A stretch of 58,712 nt of DNA from Nocardia salmonicida NBRC 13393 (GTDB lineage: Bacteria; Actinomycetota; Actinomycetes; Mycobacteriales; Mycobacteriaceae). Location of the stretch: NCBI RefSeq assembly GCF_001613085.1, contig NZ_BDBR01000057.1:1-58712 (forward strand), read 5' to 3'. Below the pieces are notes generated by a model, which was given only the letters and a program-made list of their open reading frames with translations, made no database searches and had not been told where the DNA came from. The position numbers were made by a program, and so were the translations under genes. This document shows positions 54,401 through 56,680 of the stretch, in pieces (the stretch's first letter is position 1; each line of letters starts with the position of its first letter).

Positions 54401-56680
54401 GGGGAATTCCCCATCGCGGCGGTCGGTATCTGGGCGCTCAACCGGCACCTCGCCGAACGCTGGGGCTGGCTCAGGCCGACCGCTGTGCCCACGCCGACAC
54501 CAGGTCTCGGGATGAGCATCGCCGCGGCGATCGGCGGCCACGAACTCGTCGCCGTGATCAACAGTCCCTATCCGGTCTCGGCTGTGCGCAAGTGGGCCGC
54601 CCGACAGGACATCGCCGAGCTGAAACATGCTGTGGGCGGGCTTCTTCAGGCGGTCGAGCGCGGCGAATTCGGTCCGTCGGCAGCGAACACAGCACCGGCG
54701 TCCGCGCTGCGCGCACTCGCCGCGCACCCCATTCCACAGGCGCTGTTGAGCGACACGATGGTGACCGAATTGGCCGCGTGGCTGGGTCGACAGACGGCGG
54801 GTGAGGTCGCCACCGCCGTGAAGAGCCGAGTGCGCGGCACGCGGACGCGAGTACTCGACCCCGGTACGAACTCCGTGCCGATGGACGGCGCACTCGCGCA
54901 TCCGAGCGCCCGGCAAGCTACTCGCACCGAAGCGCTCGTCAACGAGATCGGTATCGCGGTCGCCGACCTCGACCAGCTCGTCGGCACACCCGAGTGGCTC
55001 GCCCGCATCCCCGAGCCCCTCGACATCGACGGGCTCGCGCGCGCGGTGACCGGCAACTACCCGGTCGGTTCCGTCGCGGCGTGGGCTGTGCGCCGATACC
55101 TGTGGGAATGGGCGAGTTGGGCCGCCGACAAGGCACTCGGCCGCACGGCCGCCGACCCCGGCATCGGCGCGCTCGCCATCGAGCGAATCGGCGGCCCCGA
55201 GTTGTCCGCTGCTGTGAACGGACCGACCCCGGTGAGCTCGGTACGGGACTGGGCGGGCGCGCAGGACCCCGCGACGCTGCGGCGGAAGGTGTCGGGCTTC
55301 CTGGCCGACGTCGAGGCGGGAACCTTCGCCTTCCCGGTGTCCGACCATTCACTCACCGAACGGGCGCTGCGTTACGTCTCGGCGCACGACCTGTCGAAAG
55401 CGCTACTGAGCGACACGGTCTTCCTGGGATCGGCCGCGTGGGTGGCTCGCCGGCTCGCCACGGAATTCGGCGCCGGGCCGACCGTGTTCGGGCGTCGTCC
55501 ACGACATGCCCGGGTGCGGCACGACGGCGCGGTCGACCGAACGGTGGTCCCAGCCGCCGTTGTCGCGAACCCGCCGGTCATCGAAACTCCAACGACCCCG
55601 ATCCTCGCCGAATACGACATCGACGGCCTCGCGAAGGCGCTGTTCAGTGACTACCCGGTGAGTTCCGTCGCGTCGTGGGCCCTGTGGCAGTACGGAAAGT
55701 ACTTGGCACAGTGGGCTTTTGCGGACAACGCCATGCCAGTGGACGAATTGCTTTCGTCAAGAGCGGTTGTCGTCGAACTCATCCGTCGCGTCGGCGGCGA
55801 TGACCTGCTCGCCGCGCTCGCCGGTCAGCACCCGGTGACCGACGTTCGCGACTGGGCGCTGCGCCAAGACGTGACGACCCTGCGCACCCGGCTCGCCGCC
55901 GTACTGCGTGCGGTACGCACCGGTGAATTCGCTCTGCCGACCGGCGTGCCAACCGAACTCGCGGCAGCGGTCGCCGGACACCAGATCACCAAAGCCCTGG
56001 TCAGCCCGCTCCCGGTCACTCGCATCGCGGGCTTCGTCGTCGGCCAGGTCACCAAGGAACTCGGCGGCTCGATCTGGCGTCGAGTTTTCGGCCGCGCGAG
56101 CAGGCCCACCGTCGACGGCAGTAGGCCATACCCGGCGGTGGCCGTCGCGAACGCTCCGCGAACGAGATCGCGACACGCCGTGCACCGTGAGCAGTGGGGC
56201 GAACACGTCACCGTCGAGATCATCGAGCACGACGACCCGACAATGCCGCCCGCGCGCAAGATGCCGGGACAGTTCGCGCACGCGAGTCAGCGGGTGTTCA
56301 CCAATCCGGTGTTCGGCGACGTCGTCGGTCCCGCCGATGTGCGACCGGGCCCGCCCGGGGAGTCCGCACTGCTCACGGCACTGCTGGACGCGGCAGCCAC
56401 GCGACCCGGCCAGGTCAGGGAGCTGATCACCGTCCTCGGCGACGACACCTTCGAAGTCCGGTTCACCGCCGCCGACGGCACCGCTGAGTACATCACCGTC
56501 GACCGCGCCTTCCACACCGAACCCACGACCGGTGAGCCCCTCTACGCCGCCATCGACGACGACCAACCCCTGTGGGCCGCCATCATCGAGAAGGCATGGG
56601 CGAGCTACCTCGGTGGCTACGCCGCCGCCTACGAAACGGGTACCACCGTCGACTTCGTGGCCGCGCTCGGCCTGGCATGA
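27455..56680 (+). CDS. Giant 9,741-residue ESX-type multidomain protein: SecA-like motor, calpain-like array, OTU protease
   Basis: One uninterrupted frame from ATG 27455, placed directly after the previous stop. Order by approximate residues: CpnT/WXG100-like export domain 1-165 (AWPQGSENGMF 28-38; hydrophobic helix and FFPPTAPAV near 137); Gly-rich membrane-like part 200-300; disordered Ser/Thr/Asp-rich part 310-600; a small module 784-863; SecA-type ATPase 909-1499; coiled coil to 1590; unknown 1630-1960; half-modules 2033-2259 and 2369-2612; calpain-like module 2703-3152; decayed DUF1023-like hydrolase 3230-3475; inactive calpain module 3489-3949; half-module and calpain 4149-4816; further small module, half-module and calpain to 6079; half-module, small module and calpain 6179-7029; OTU protease 7203-7346; small module 7434-7550 and three half-modules to 8379; calpain 8442-8836; three unknown repeats 8967-9552; truncated Cys-to-Ser calpain at the C-terminus. 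The individual domains are annotated separately. The protein is probably exported by an ESX system and may process itself; both are inferred. Confidence 0.9.
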   Translation: MAIPDAIAKSDLKIPEDLQFLSYLAGGAWPQGSENGMFALADVWSGSAAELTDLVESLSDVIDDIIASYSSAKGGSMAKTLESLIDESDTSSLQAIAASMKNVAATCDKVGCAIQENKIMIIAGLVQLVVEIAIAWFFPPTAPAVQTAAMTFWQLVFAWLKRMLLEVIQAALNAMLQQVILDLLIQLGQMAADHRDGVDWNAVGQFALGGALGGAFGALFGKVTGDLIKHGGAKITGTEFNKKWQQMLQLGGQGAGGAFGGMVGGGVAKQILEGGPFELDPRMLGAGAGGALGGGIRGFRSGGGNVHVDVNVGAHDGGSTPPPRTDGVGPKPGSLPSGDAATPSKLSAEGDVPNANTASKDATDSGGSVTDDSGTTGDRSVGHDGTDTTNSTNSRDTTHDSAASPRTDGSRDTPDGSSTRAGAHDGDTASATAPKSDGSVSDSVVSQQTRPIGHQEQLSRPTGDNTSQSSAKPQSTSERSVTQPSGPRGQGADSRMTRPEPELTRATPQSQVRDSASTSHESTISAGHRSDEVTPVSRRGDDSASVTSRVEAEPVNSHRDGAESVGHSRPESDIGAGSKAQADKPSESSEAGERAGSNAGTHDPVTGNRWRLVDSALLGPTWPGFKQFARGVIGFQQIWEALHGNKSPHDGREPFRQYRDGDQPLRPLFGQEKPSTPPVEGAGEVRGRDKALSRGVFRFNTDEMSDYRYKFDAENNIWTKDGTQPAPKAEGAKEASRASDAESRGRARPQGEDGDEVIAKNGRSQIDTPRSGPLLQRWAGGTADAMRTIVVDHDGQWYVSSTVQHEAFHNAGVYAAFRGQFVKGELIAVHDWAGAYQPAPGRVKAALDELGIYDRVQHFDHQGTKHTDADTWPEAAPRRPSVDEETLDSLHTLRGDEAVENKPDGPPRDLMAEAEDILAKYDPVEWGKRTPTELAEALAGSAKWAARDAEGVAEYHKAVTAATEVIRRGTTKYDADGAVIQNGKTMYATQVMGAMAMRNGPINMAAGEGKTMVFLADAMMKAAGGKNVHVFTTRDTLANDAMRLYEQVFKVLGDDSYNLVRMSPHGVDGVGSGNPDRATVFVGTLSDAGFGHLRNKKMDGDIAVIDEIDEALHYSDTTWIIADGPSDATPQVKERVEYAHEFLTAQLNSGGLTPEHFGRTADQPSGPATMTKEGAETVKELIEQDLPNATPKDVDDLLARVQSAATARWEFVEGDHYVIGPDGKVYIIDQMTHAVMFDPKTSTESRWNGGLAQAIEAKHGVHIRGDSASSQSLTAKDMLGENYTSLTGASGTVAGLSDILVTKYGMSEVISIPRREESKLATLDAHTAVDQAGKHRAIAARVAAAYEAGKMPDGGNNALPHLIIANRNSEVSAISKLMESMGIARDRFESVDAEWMVRHGENWERDLADILATAGERGKILVINRQGGRGVDIEVSAQVDKDGGLQVKMSGKSEFRDIDVQAENRAARNGQKGSVEYFLAADDALFAKAPHHAITITRYTDAVTAHEDAVTAESVTKKALDEATDQDRPAAEVAHTAAVKDLADALATRRAAETDIVALATTLQADNARRTLLDNGVVPALAGPVDGRIELTDTASRDRRVPPPDFEHQSDDTADRDPDRRSTVDDSVRAERVVLTSVDGVEAPDGRVWERASKPGTDGLIEILERAQWLTEPDARRVAAFEALRTDGGSVGTMSERHAAAASSLSLNLDVHHPDGSVTRLRHGNDADPATVLFAERDTDGYLWSAVPPGHVAAQSTSEVAPGLESAAIDLGAAAFTTLELVSHQIVIDAATGRWVTPFGLPAQTGWGQLNSPRTRRANAAVTGDGRTYLLPGDATGDPSRWQRALDEVGASTLLQLEIHDGITYTAVDEFFGKAQNRARIDQALVGWAAQGLHVHADFHQLMMDLTSLSTEQFAALEEPGGWHAVGHIGRPAVAVLRRLDADGQVPVVHSSPTRTEQVPDTRARAAADRARAIERRLAVDGSIPFVGIDAFAVDTDILLSPNRATSLAPQLRSREDVAVVADAEGILTVAASTAIEYLVVGANGEHWVTGQALTASGFAWDSAREGFARSVTVGGVTWWEYESVVVDPRTDRPGQVLVRLPGGVHWLGEADAAAVGLLRPDRLPRPLFGGHKPAATDLDTLPGWPVVEQLREHATRPAAIGSMLRFVVRAGDRHLRVPGSVVDAASNWVDDNGDIIGGDGAVVLRDADVIAIEVLLGVAGEPRWVAVDRLRTLVPGAHEAAASWPAVVLAANAIVAEHISRLAPFDAPSLSEAIAPTTTPTLLTAPMTDAEIELLVGGWTPPSRSLPRAVPAGAVAPTVVTGHPGRAVAAMFGAAVALPLVATAGTITTVVRAPAGSRPTFIESSNVPVPGDVGAILLPEDGFFPRADGVDHILVAGPKGRSWVSPTDLAAAGYRWQPDKQWYARPVTLAEGVELFEHDLVVVAPGADATTVLLTVGDTTHTVSAEVAAGVGLVPDRELRGPIFGTAGPESADLERFRGVAGTVAWPVLNQLAALATDPAVILSMTRFVLADGTTTGHDDPPADGDVVGLDVLLMVGGTPQWVRVDRSTKLPLDWFGEQSNSAVAQPIWPALLLAAQSSALAIAQDAAIAELTAYAATRGRQGRLVAGLSETTADEAADTSVAVDQPVQRSADSDAFMGNFSFSYDEFESAPVGVAVRAVADDVDQVTDPAPAAELVVSADGLVIGTGADAIHLASGDKLAARWELAAPGERAEHIWVRKPDGGQWRQISATELAGRGLVMPRLAVIDAAIFGAQISAADVVQGALGTCYLHAGLSAMAFARPDLVRQMFDVNPETGEIAIRFVRDGVAVWVPVDRRFYVYETGDGSRMAYALAEPGQPLWPAFVEKAWAIHQGGALGYAGVVGGNSGAVATALRPVVTVTSQGRAQPSRGVDDGNFAHPMSLGPDALADLIIAANDSTVTAAAALAIAHTVLDLEHEWLAWTKSWLSSVTWSAENAIREVMGYSTVDRETWLRNNNVRTGVGFRTFLAEKFGRDWATAEPVLAPVIALMTTWESGTELDDTHQATRVLTRWAGDRVKALLTRGDAVMVATNPTSTGTNHPITDLQPDHAYTVIGLRSDPADPSYVTHLLLRNPNGTATDLSVRHFNQLLFISSAGPATQFVLGDGELALTVLPSSIQTRQPWAIDPPTLLADQPTGAQAAATAVAHTVDIVGELGGRQRPRPRYQRPPKLPSDLDANGSLTAATTRARQAAHWWERHGRAWWAALRFDELTDADQYRLVTEYHRLRKSDGLPVRVRDTMNRGFLRHELARSRASAGTGKTATANALRSAVLTRFDRAVATADAEAAALAGRSAIAAPRAFLLRVEPSAFDGTGSLVLSIGNPITASVLTWHVPGETVAPTAAAKTGVELYAATAQELAGSRSTATIVWLDRAAIPKASVANWIKSAVAAAPRDGKARLESAMAALRTGRVQRGGRAPHIEVVDDMWGTPSARSSRAHPVDRPINHLLAQPRSWPNQLTTLGRDEYVLFGSSGRPDVSDLAPDGVEPHAAALRALIARHPGWIAQLVRERADGNFEVVFHRADGTVARVAVDRQFPVVNGNADYRAATPGQPLWPAVLAKALAVYQDNEPAADLLGESSATETGPLPGYRAGEPTAIPAALTPPHGWNPAGQLSSLTGTTQRVLTHPMYLSPELLRALYGADIATVLTTRSRRVAPVVLWDAVAFAQSEHDVWEQARAAFARAPDPARAVGQMLAWLAEYPSTAERAFDRLLRDIYGPGTHIEIAALRRLRELLIRAPQAIPLLTPLFDAIAAANTDASPSAALADVLRRTHVTTADGFEKFVQRLAGAAAPDLRPLLATMRAWENGVPQGESALTWSAGTFIREMFERTSMLVVAIKPGSTHLPTVVGLVADSAYRVESIVVDGLSRAVVEIVVVDATGALITVPAHALNQLASVTSYGYTPEPSRTVTVAAPSALASDRVTLPALGSRPDESAGEHLPPVGIPRQVITTHPPFVVTGHLVEPRPGGVLPVLREYTDDNGNELFEIDAANGRVNVSREQLGDYHFYWNETLGHFGRGLRLASGDVLFETDSVFVGPWQPDPTRVAVHTRRGRVWTTAGEAHWLRLSRVSGTKMTLSRPALVAVSDEPVEPLPDATLAAPPDRPTRSPGGAVEVAVIGANGQHWVTSAALTAAGYRWDQLTGAYGRIVELGADLALWERERVVVDIAADHGEKVLLHTEIGSHWIDSTIADQVGLRRPDRLAGPIFGPGGPRSADAAFLPTWPLARRLRAMTPQQVMNIMRYVVDDGRQVTAVRADVVAAVGNTVDGLGNVVDGAGAIVVSDRQVVGVDVLLTIDGRNRWVRVDRASTMPVSNDPNAPTWASLILEAYAAAVIGAADPVLPGYPEPATPPAMAIPAALAVPWADGSGRRWVFRPGTKVAVRRDPVTDQLMMRSPGADEQWQPAAEEAFTEAVPVLRTVDTPLFGPTIDAADVRQGRAGTCYLLADLISLANTNPQWIARMITELPDNAGFAVRFTEPDGSTTTIVVDRQFYTFVDANGAESAYAATDRALWPAVIEKAWAVYRGAGRGYAGIYGGQPGAAADTLRPPQPVGERTGRAQAIRAVDDHYFAHPMTMSLDALTDLLGDQDAARAILGWESDWRTILPTRPELATSAGFVAFLGERSAEHEVPGTVLATLARAMDDWESTAPQEDSVLTRWVGDRIAALFTPFDTRLVPGDTRFLDTDAVLSSGDILTVQTKPIPVGQERLLGRLRGSHAYAVAGVTVEDIDGTPVVTYVRLIDPHDGAAIEVRAAYFNRFRAIGSAGSRTAFVMGADDAPIPPTYPPAAGLTATTPTPGTAFPRLTAAQRDAYRVVVGADGLLRRAGDKGLFDTTWGARPGEGRTTTGNAQWHQDPANRRALFVVDVFGSMYAVPESAQSGPHRITHATLLDGAAAVAAAEIEVRAGKVRTLVDRGGEYAADPTMNARFLVDDLSASFRRTTDPDHFAHLRPRPDVASEDEAVGRPKVTGDDQLAVVPAAITAPVVVDPPVALVPTGTVTHAPARRVALLGRRVNAPATTLLTDTGVELRPISGGLFNHVPGEATIRQAAGHAWRWVSGANGTGWVAETALSAAGFELRADIGRFAQLVDVTPATGGVMRVYAAERLRVSWLDASSLWVERPNGVSFVLTPAEAARHGLAPVSALTGMLFAPTGPNVADLPDLPDSALLRQLRRLIADPAGRRAIVAMVRHVGDEIDVHLMVDGSPTWVRVPRATDLPAPSWADSWHGVPAWAAAILEAHAATNGQREDEALAFSDAEVAIGTNRPLPSYPDPARYRTLSDRIAQWQNDIRDAGVRAETTTDSDAPTIPAQPVARPRVWDEEGTPAVNHRAAMEPTPLALVGARQFDAGEQVLLGDATHHHYTVRINATGSAIEVVDHNDVAVVIGSEGIDGFLRLRALTVAWVANPRYDTESSADEDSSLDETSVAPTAPPPIPRATRPNPLTGWREAQVLDLAGTSVHSEADSPFVAGAMSSRLVSAATGITVHAATAGPTTHVLPGTRTEPQAQLPVSMPTAVVSAPRGRLVVSTESGALATIDVGKSIPVSQTWSDLQGTWYEIESFPGYFATISASVLAAAFTEHNRGGKRLLRAKVHGLVVATVEGAAHLAPGSRIPLRLNPADPNVFEIDPGDGRWLRSSNPFPLNIGSARATGPLFGIDGRVLPTDVKQGAVGDCYLMSALINLATHSPDMIADMVTETVGADGARTFSVRFNDPEQGWVWVKVDDTFYTDSAGAMKYAAHTSGQPLWPAVIEKAWAAYHGRDHGYHGAEVGLPGATAGKLRPSTVVGDSGRVQPTRSVDEMVFAWPLQFDQDLLAELIGDHDVAHWLLASAQAPSSTNTTVPLLDRVRAAAAAAVTAVTEVIAREGLSRTITLTAAEVTDLFDAAGLTRIVTSAQTAWQADPHGHTTFAAFVADYLDSALTALEDQVRAWRSGRTMRDITVARWLAKRTQYLIERGDTVTANTKSALPRNPIANTLFPKHAYSVVRVVWSGGVERSGSPTGLVVVDPYSPATQLTIPLANLNMFSAMSSSGPGTHGAFGVTPQLAAPTAEPVANWDSDSDSSWHAGPISGFDNYAVHSEIGSVYSLDEITEPSLPLPLPIGPIALAPIGTWTSATLTPTARTVHLSAPLSVTTMPRQEPFGLATITVTELVELPAGTSVLLSPDPENAGQLLVASDTQVYVLPTAQASTGLLRSIGGLITAPQGARAEDLEPFRRSAALCALGLTEAIEQLAELADQPAHLLNSMIQSFDDGSIYVLLSVSGRATWVRVDGMTGLPIDLPLSAPIWPLLFLHAQQLADMDSASAAVFDNAVAWRSLRAATDHGSDLTQLLAEVPPPGPRHTVTLGTTNAPVPPERTEDVYELPGIFPDNDPADMTMSDDAVADLRVVIGPDGLLYRATDGTLLDTTADLGGRARMVMDPRANIYVSGISAATVTVTPATILRGEAAAAVAEIEVVAGALRLMADDSTEYGRPVPRINDSSLHYLVTELGLVVSDDFVQIGGRSTVVAHDTNGQVTTVPAGMLTIPAAGLTFVSAGRSVSFAGGAIVAVRLDQARPGEVALAEPTGAWHWVGADLLVANRLPVLGLVEVDNPLFGATGRPLPGDVVQGAAGTCGVLAVLIGVAQTHPEMIERMIRVEGDGYAVRFFDNGQEKPTSHREVWVPVDRNFYTFNGTSAYAAHRQGHPLWPALIEKAWALYQGKERGYAGVYGNDEQRVAGAIWPRTVIGRWTGRAQGVQAVGDPSFAHPMTLGVDALTELLGNAALARRIAGFENRWSGWTDSWRDASSWKRATDELARLRADQSVTDPTLALTAWLKTQNASTWTGLSAMLVSALGVEAVRTMGAGLTKAERAALVEQLGAAEFAAITPALEPLRIAMEQWASTDPLTDTVIARWVGERIARLLSHGDTVTLSTRATAPGLDYLPHTMLRGHHAHTVVGVERDAVTGEVVGVLLADPHGSRGVHPGAIVVPLRHLNQFARLASAGTGTRAAYGKDAPRVQEIMTYAPAKGVGPDKRGADDEPTPEPSAKRQRGIELPSWHESARFDLGLAARLATPAEVLAGHFPAGTQIAFGTGNSYLVATSHPEGIVLRSRLDPTPVTLPLDEFVALLDIDGQAFVVVGDTEPVGWGQTGTDIGPDVWGPDGIPGGRGDVGALVSLGAMTVNQRVFLRTQQLRAIEVDADGDCFYRAVVRAMPAHLRPAGDEATAITALRQRLAEVARTSLRALPQGENYTDADVERIAVDLATTGRWAVDAGDLAPILVAIAYDLRVFVVTEQGVPRQAHQQDSVGVAGLWLLRTGENHYRNLVRESQSFIIPNVIELTDDSSDDDVEMASRSIQRSDAPSSVTDAPADTASAAIDEAASAIDDTASTATDGTASSVGEDIGPVRVRATSTTFPHLADRADARVVVGADGLLRYTTTGALVDTTAAPSGWLPIVTDRLSVTFVPTLEQAGHASHAALLDGGAANAAAEIMVDQGVLVALSDRGGEYPITAEHNDALLAELRRAGLRLADDFEQLTPDPADPSFDVDRTRPPTDPDPVRATGPRSRVAFSRFALATIDGVALRPHQDGSLTHEPGPTSRRLVDGAEQVFVRGARGSGWVWLNSLRANGYHTDPEDTVLHRTVELPVNSPETGPTVLTLRGSDLVTIEATPHYEADEPYLRLTHAGREWLVRLDLCEMFGLRAPNYLRGRPWNADGPVATDLDDLPYSPDLAALRALVEQDPVAIRRMVRPDYDTMTYDVHLLVDGVARWLRVERLTSLPWADEDAVIWPAIVLEAMAAAAALTREAGNGNSFGLVAPVQAPPLPVVPAAAMPIRSRAGVAGERFPLMLAPPLPAPIANPVVYPPGRGPLPDIRVPSMPIVWGGNAYVALSNAQVVTDRGQVLRPMDDETFGHNEGQDASHTGPDGTWLYVTGANGSGWVREDDLYDAGFTSYSPENQEFQRRWLPAGAPDGFDDGDAIYLDPTARHPTQPDQLLVHRPENHELARQAAFWVDAHDAARAGLYRPRPLTGPLWHANGPSVEDLIEFPVTPAVAALRELVGTDPAAIRAMIRVTDATDTSPARIDVLLAVQGGPRWVRVEPYYDGELEWPSTQASWPLLILLANRAATDYMVDQADASRAEDGGTEVFWNGRTEIIDGVDHYDVRDPADPRTRRLVDDVWLAEFNARLVEETALPDYAATSDDQRQLAGAPVYVPGVIPAGPLRLTASDVDPADPVIDLSTVLVDGAWRLGHPLWGSSGPLPLARTGQEGAAFAEHRDAAAQLSALAAERPEIIRASLRENPDNRATDTVEVRLVVDGRPRWVRVNRVSGQWPIALSTSSTPTPVWAHFVIAAQAAVSRMELPVAQPITNIVSLAGYSGSAVLSHAWLAEHHDLVQPQADVAPPSYRPDHVGSSSPHRAPTQVGLGVARGELYNGSTPRPTDVRQGGVADCYLLANLIGLAEDNPTLITDMITEDRTDGERTFTVRFHDPRTGGPTWVTVDDTFPVDADGQMIYAAHDEHTPLWAAVIEKAWAQLRGDGLGYAGIAMGALGDAAEWLRPPFAEGAGGRRQPTRAIDAPLAATALHLDLDTMADLIGSVGVARMVANWSTGTLAELTVIRDAAAAGAVLDAAMGAVVTGVTEAMRTRDLAPDAITGLDRAALIELFGDEAVAEAIAELLPVWSTHPRANDLPTFAALLSERWGAATAKLVAELAAWESTEALSADPAKRWLADRIDYLLDRGDTVNLGTKAVLPEQLANELGLRPAHGYSVAAVLRTGGRRSEPVAIVLRDPLGGSEITVAMDRANLFSVLGTAGPGTLAAFGSTPALGAPAPIQVGSIAARLSRALRRLRPAPVQVSAEAELAQHDSRRFGFRRWWRRSTRSTQPIVAAPHTEPTSGAQPVADTVAIQPAPTPQSAIPMVIDGSVPLTRHDPDATEMLDTGVVATTPTTPATDWITAYDLDGLARGLAGEFPIAAVGIWALNRHLAERWGWLRPTAVPTPTPGLGMSIAAAIGGHELVAVINSPYPVSAVRKWAARQDIAELKHAVGGLLQAVERGEFGPSAANTAPASALRALAAHPIPQALLSDTMVTELAAWLGRQTAGEVATAVKSRVRGTRTRVLDPGTNSVPMDGALAHPSARQATRTEALVNEIGIAVADLDQLVGTPEWLARIPEPLDIDGLARAVTGNYPVGSVAAWAVRRYLWEWASWAADKALGRTAADPGIGALAIERIGGPELSAAVNGPTPVSSVRDWAGAQDPATLRRKVSGFLADVEAGTFAFPVSDHSLTERALRYVSAHDLSKALLSDTVFLGSAAWVARRLATEFGAGPTVFGRRPRHARVRHDGAVDRTVVPAAVVANPPVIETPTTPILAEYDIDGLAKALFSDYPVSSVASWALWQYGKYLAQWAFADNAMPVDELLSSRAVVVELIRRVGGDDLLAALAGQHPVTDVRDWALRQDVTTLRTRLAAVLRAVRTGEFALPTGVPTELAAAVAGHQITKALVSPLPVTRIAGFVVGQVTKELGGSIWRRVFGRASRPTVDGSRPYPAVAVANAPRTRSRHAVHREQWGEHVTVEIIEHDDPTMPPARKMPGQFAHASQRVFTNPVFGDVVGPADVRPGPPGESALLTALLDAAATRPGQVRELITVLGDDTFEVRFTAADGTAEYITVDRAFHTEPTTGEPLYAAIDDDQPLWAAIIEKAWASYLGGYAAAYETGTTVDFVAALGLA
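30180..31950 (+). other. SecA-like ATPase (motor) domain inside the giant protein
   Basis: Walker A AAGEGKT is at residues 1005-1011 (K1010), DEID (1106-1109) is the SecA-type motif II, QGGRGVDIEVS (from 1426) corresponds to the SecA GRGTDI motif, and ENRAARNGQKGSVEYF (from 1463) corresponds to SecA's Arg-finger motif around GRAGRQGDPG. The spacing and order match the two RecA-like folds of SecA. No SecA C-terminal zinc-binding tail was seen. SecA drives protein translocation through SecYEG; here the domain is fused to a type VII-type protein, so its cargo is unknown. Confidence 0.8.
35560..36910 (+). other. Calpain-like (C2) module 1 of the giant protein
   Basis: Residues about 2703-3152. 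QGALGTCYL contains C2790, DHAYTVIGL contains H3090 and LLLRNPNG contains N3114, which complete the Cys-His-Asn triad in calpain order. WVPVDRRFY, EKAWA and GYAGVVGG are the module's shared landmarks. This is the only copy with the canonical Asn. Confidence 0.75.
37150..37890 (+). other. Decayed DUF1023-like alpha/beta hydrolase inside the giant protein
   Basis: Residues about 3230-3475. AHWWERHGRAWWAALRF, Y-H-R-L-R-K-S-D-G-L-P-V-R-V-R-D and N-R-G-F-L match the start of the DUF1023 family, and IGNPITASVLTWHVPG matches its Gly-Asn-Pro-Asp ... Val-Pro-Gly strand region. Where the nucleophile elbow GHSYGS is expected the sequence reads DDMWGT (M3467 at the Ser position), and the rest of the fold is missing because the next module begins. 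Confidence 0.6.
37920..39300 (+). other. Inactive calpain-like module 2 (all catalytic residues lost)
   Basis: Residues about 3489-3949. The landmarks ARVAVDRQFPV and GQPLWPAVLAKALAVYQ are conserved, but the Cys segment reads GVEPHAAAL, the His segment reads DSAYRVE and the Asn segment reads VVDATGA. A pseudo-protease by inspection. Confidence 0.65.
40660..41900 (+). other. Calpain-like module 3 (Asn replaced by Asp)
   Basis: Residues about 4402-4816. QGRAGTCYLLADL contains C4481, GSHAYAVAGV contains H4756, and the Asn position holds D4781 in LIDPHDG. WAVYRGAGRGYAGIYGG and AHPMTM are the shared landmarks. Confidence 0.7.
44380..45690 (+). other. Calpain-like module 4 (Asn replaced by Asp)
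   Basis: Residues about 5643-6079. QGAVGDCYLMSAL contains C5711, very close to the classical calpain GDCW motif. PKHAYSVVRV contains H6017 and VVVDPYS has D6043 at the Asn position. Confidence 0.72.
47170..48540 (+). other. Calpain-like module 5 (Asn replaced by Asp)
   Basis: Residues about 6573-7029. QGAAGTCGVLAVL contains C6649, HHAHTVVGV contains H6967 and LLADPHG has D6990 at the Asn position. Lies directly before the OTU domain. Confidence 0.7.
49060..49490 (+). other. OTU-type cysteine protease domain of the giant protein
   Basis: Residues about 7203-7346. EVDADGDCFYRAVVRA contains C7219 in the OTU box D-G-D/N-C-L/F, and ENHYRNL contains H7336, the usual Cys and His of OTU peptidases. 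OTU enzymes in eukaryotes and some bacterial effectors remove ubiquitin; the target here is unknown. About 80 residues upstream a basic KRQRG stretch resembles a nuclear-localisation type motif, which is weak evidence. Confidence 0.75.
52780..53960 (+). other. Calpain-like module 6 (Asn replaced by Asp)
   Basis: Residues about 8442-8836. QGGVADCYLLANL contains C8465, RPAHGYSVAAV contains H8780, and IVLRDPLGG has D8804 at the Asn position. Confidence 0.7.
54355..56110 (+). repeat. Three ~170-residue repeats of unknown family in the giant protein
   Basis: Repeats start near 54355, 55000 and 55600 (residues about 8967, 9182 and 9382). Each opens with Y/L-D-I/L-D-G-L-A, a Y/F-P-V/I-x-x-V motif followed by W-A-V/L, an I-G-G/V-G-G-x-x-L segment, V-R-D/K-W-A-x-x-Q-D and a final helix. 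They are Ala/Leu-rich and look helical, possibly membrane-interacting. I do not recognise the family. Confidence 0.75.
56280..56677 (+). other. Truncated calpain-like module 7 with Cys-to-Ser change at the C-terminus
   Basis: Residues about 9609-9741. FGDVVGPADVRPGPPGES aligns with the Cys motif region but has S9637 in place of Cys; WPVD-type landmarks, EKAWASYLGGYAAAYE and the chain end follow. The His and Asn half is absent because the protein stops. Confidence 0.65.
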
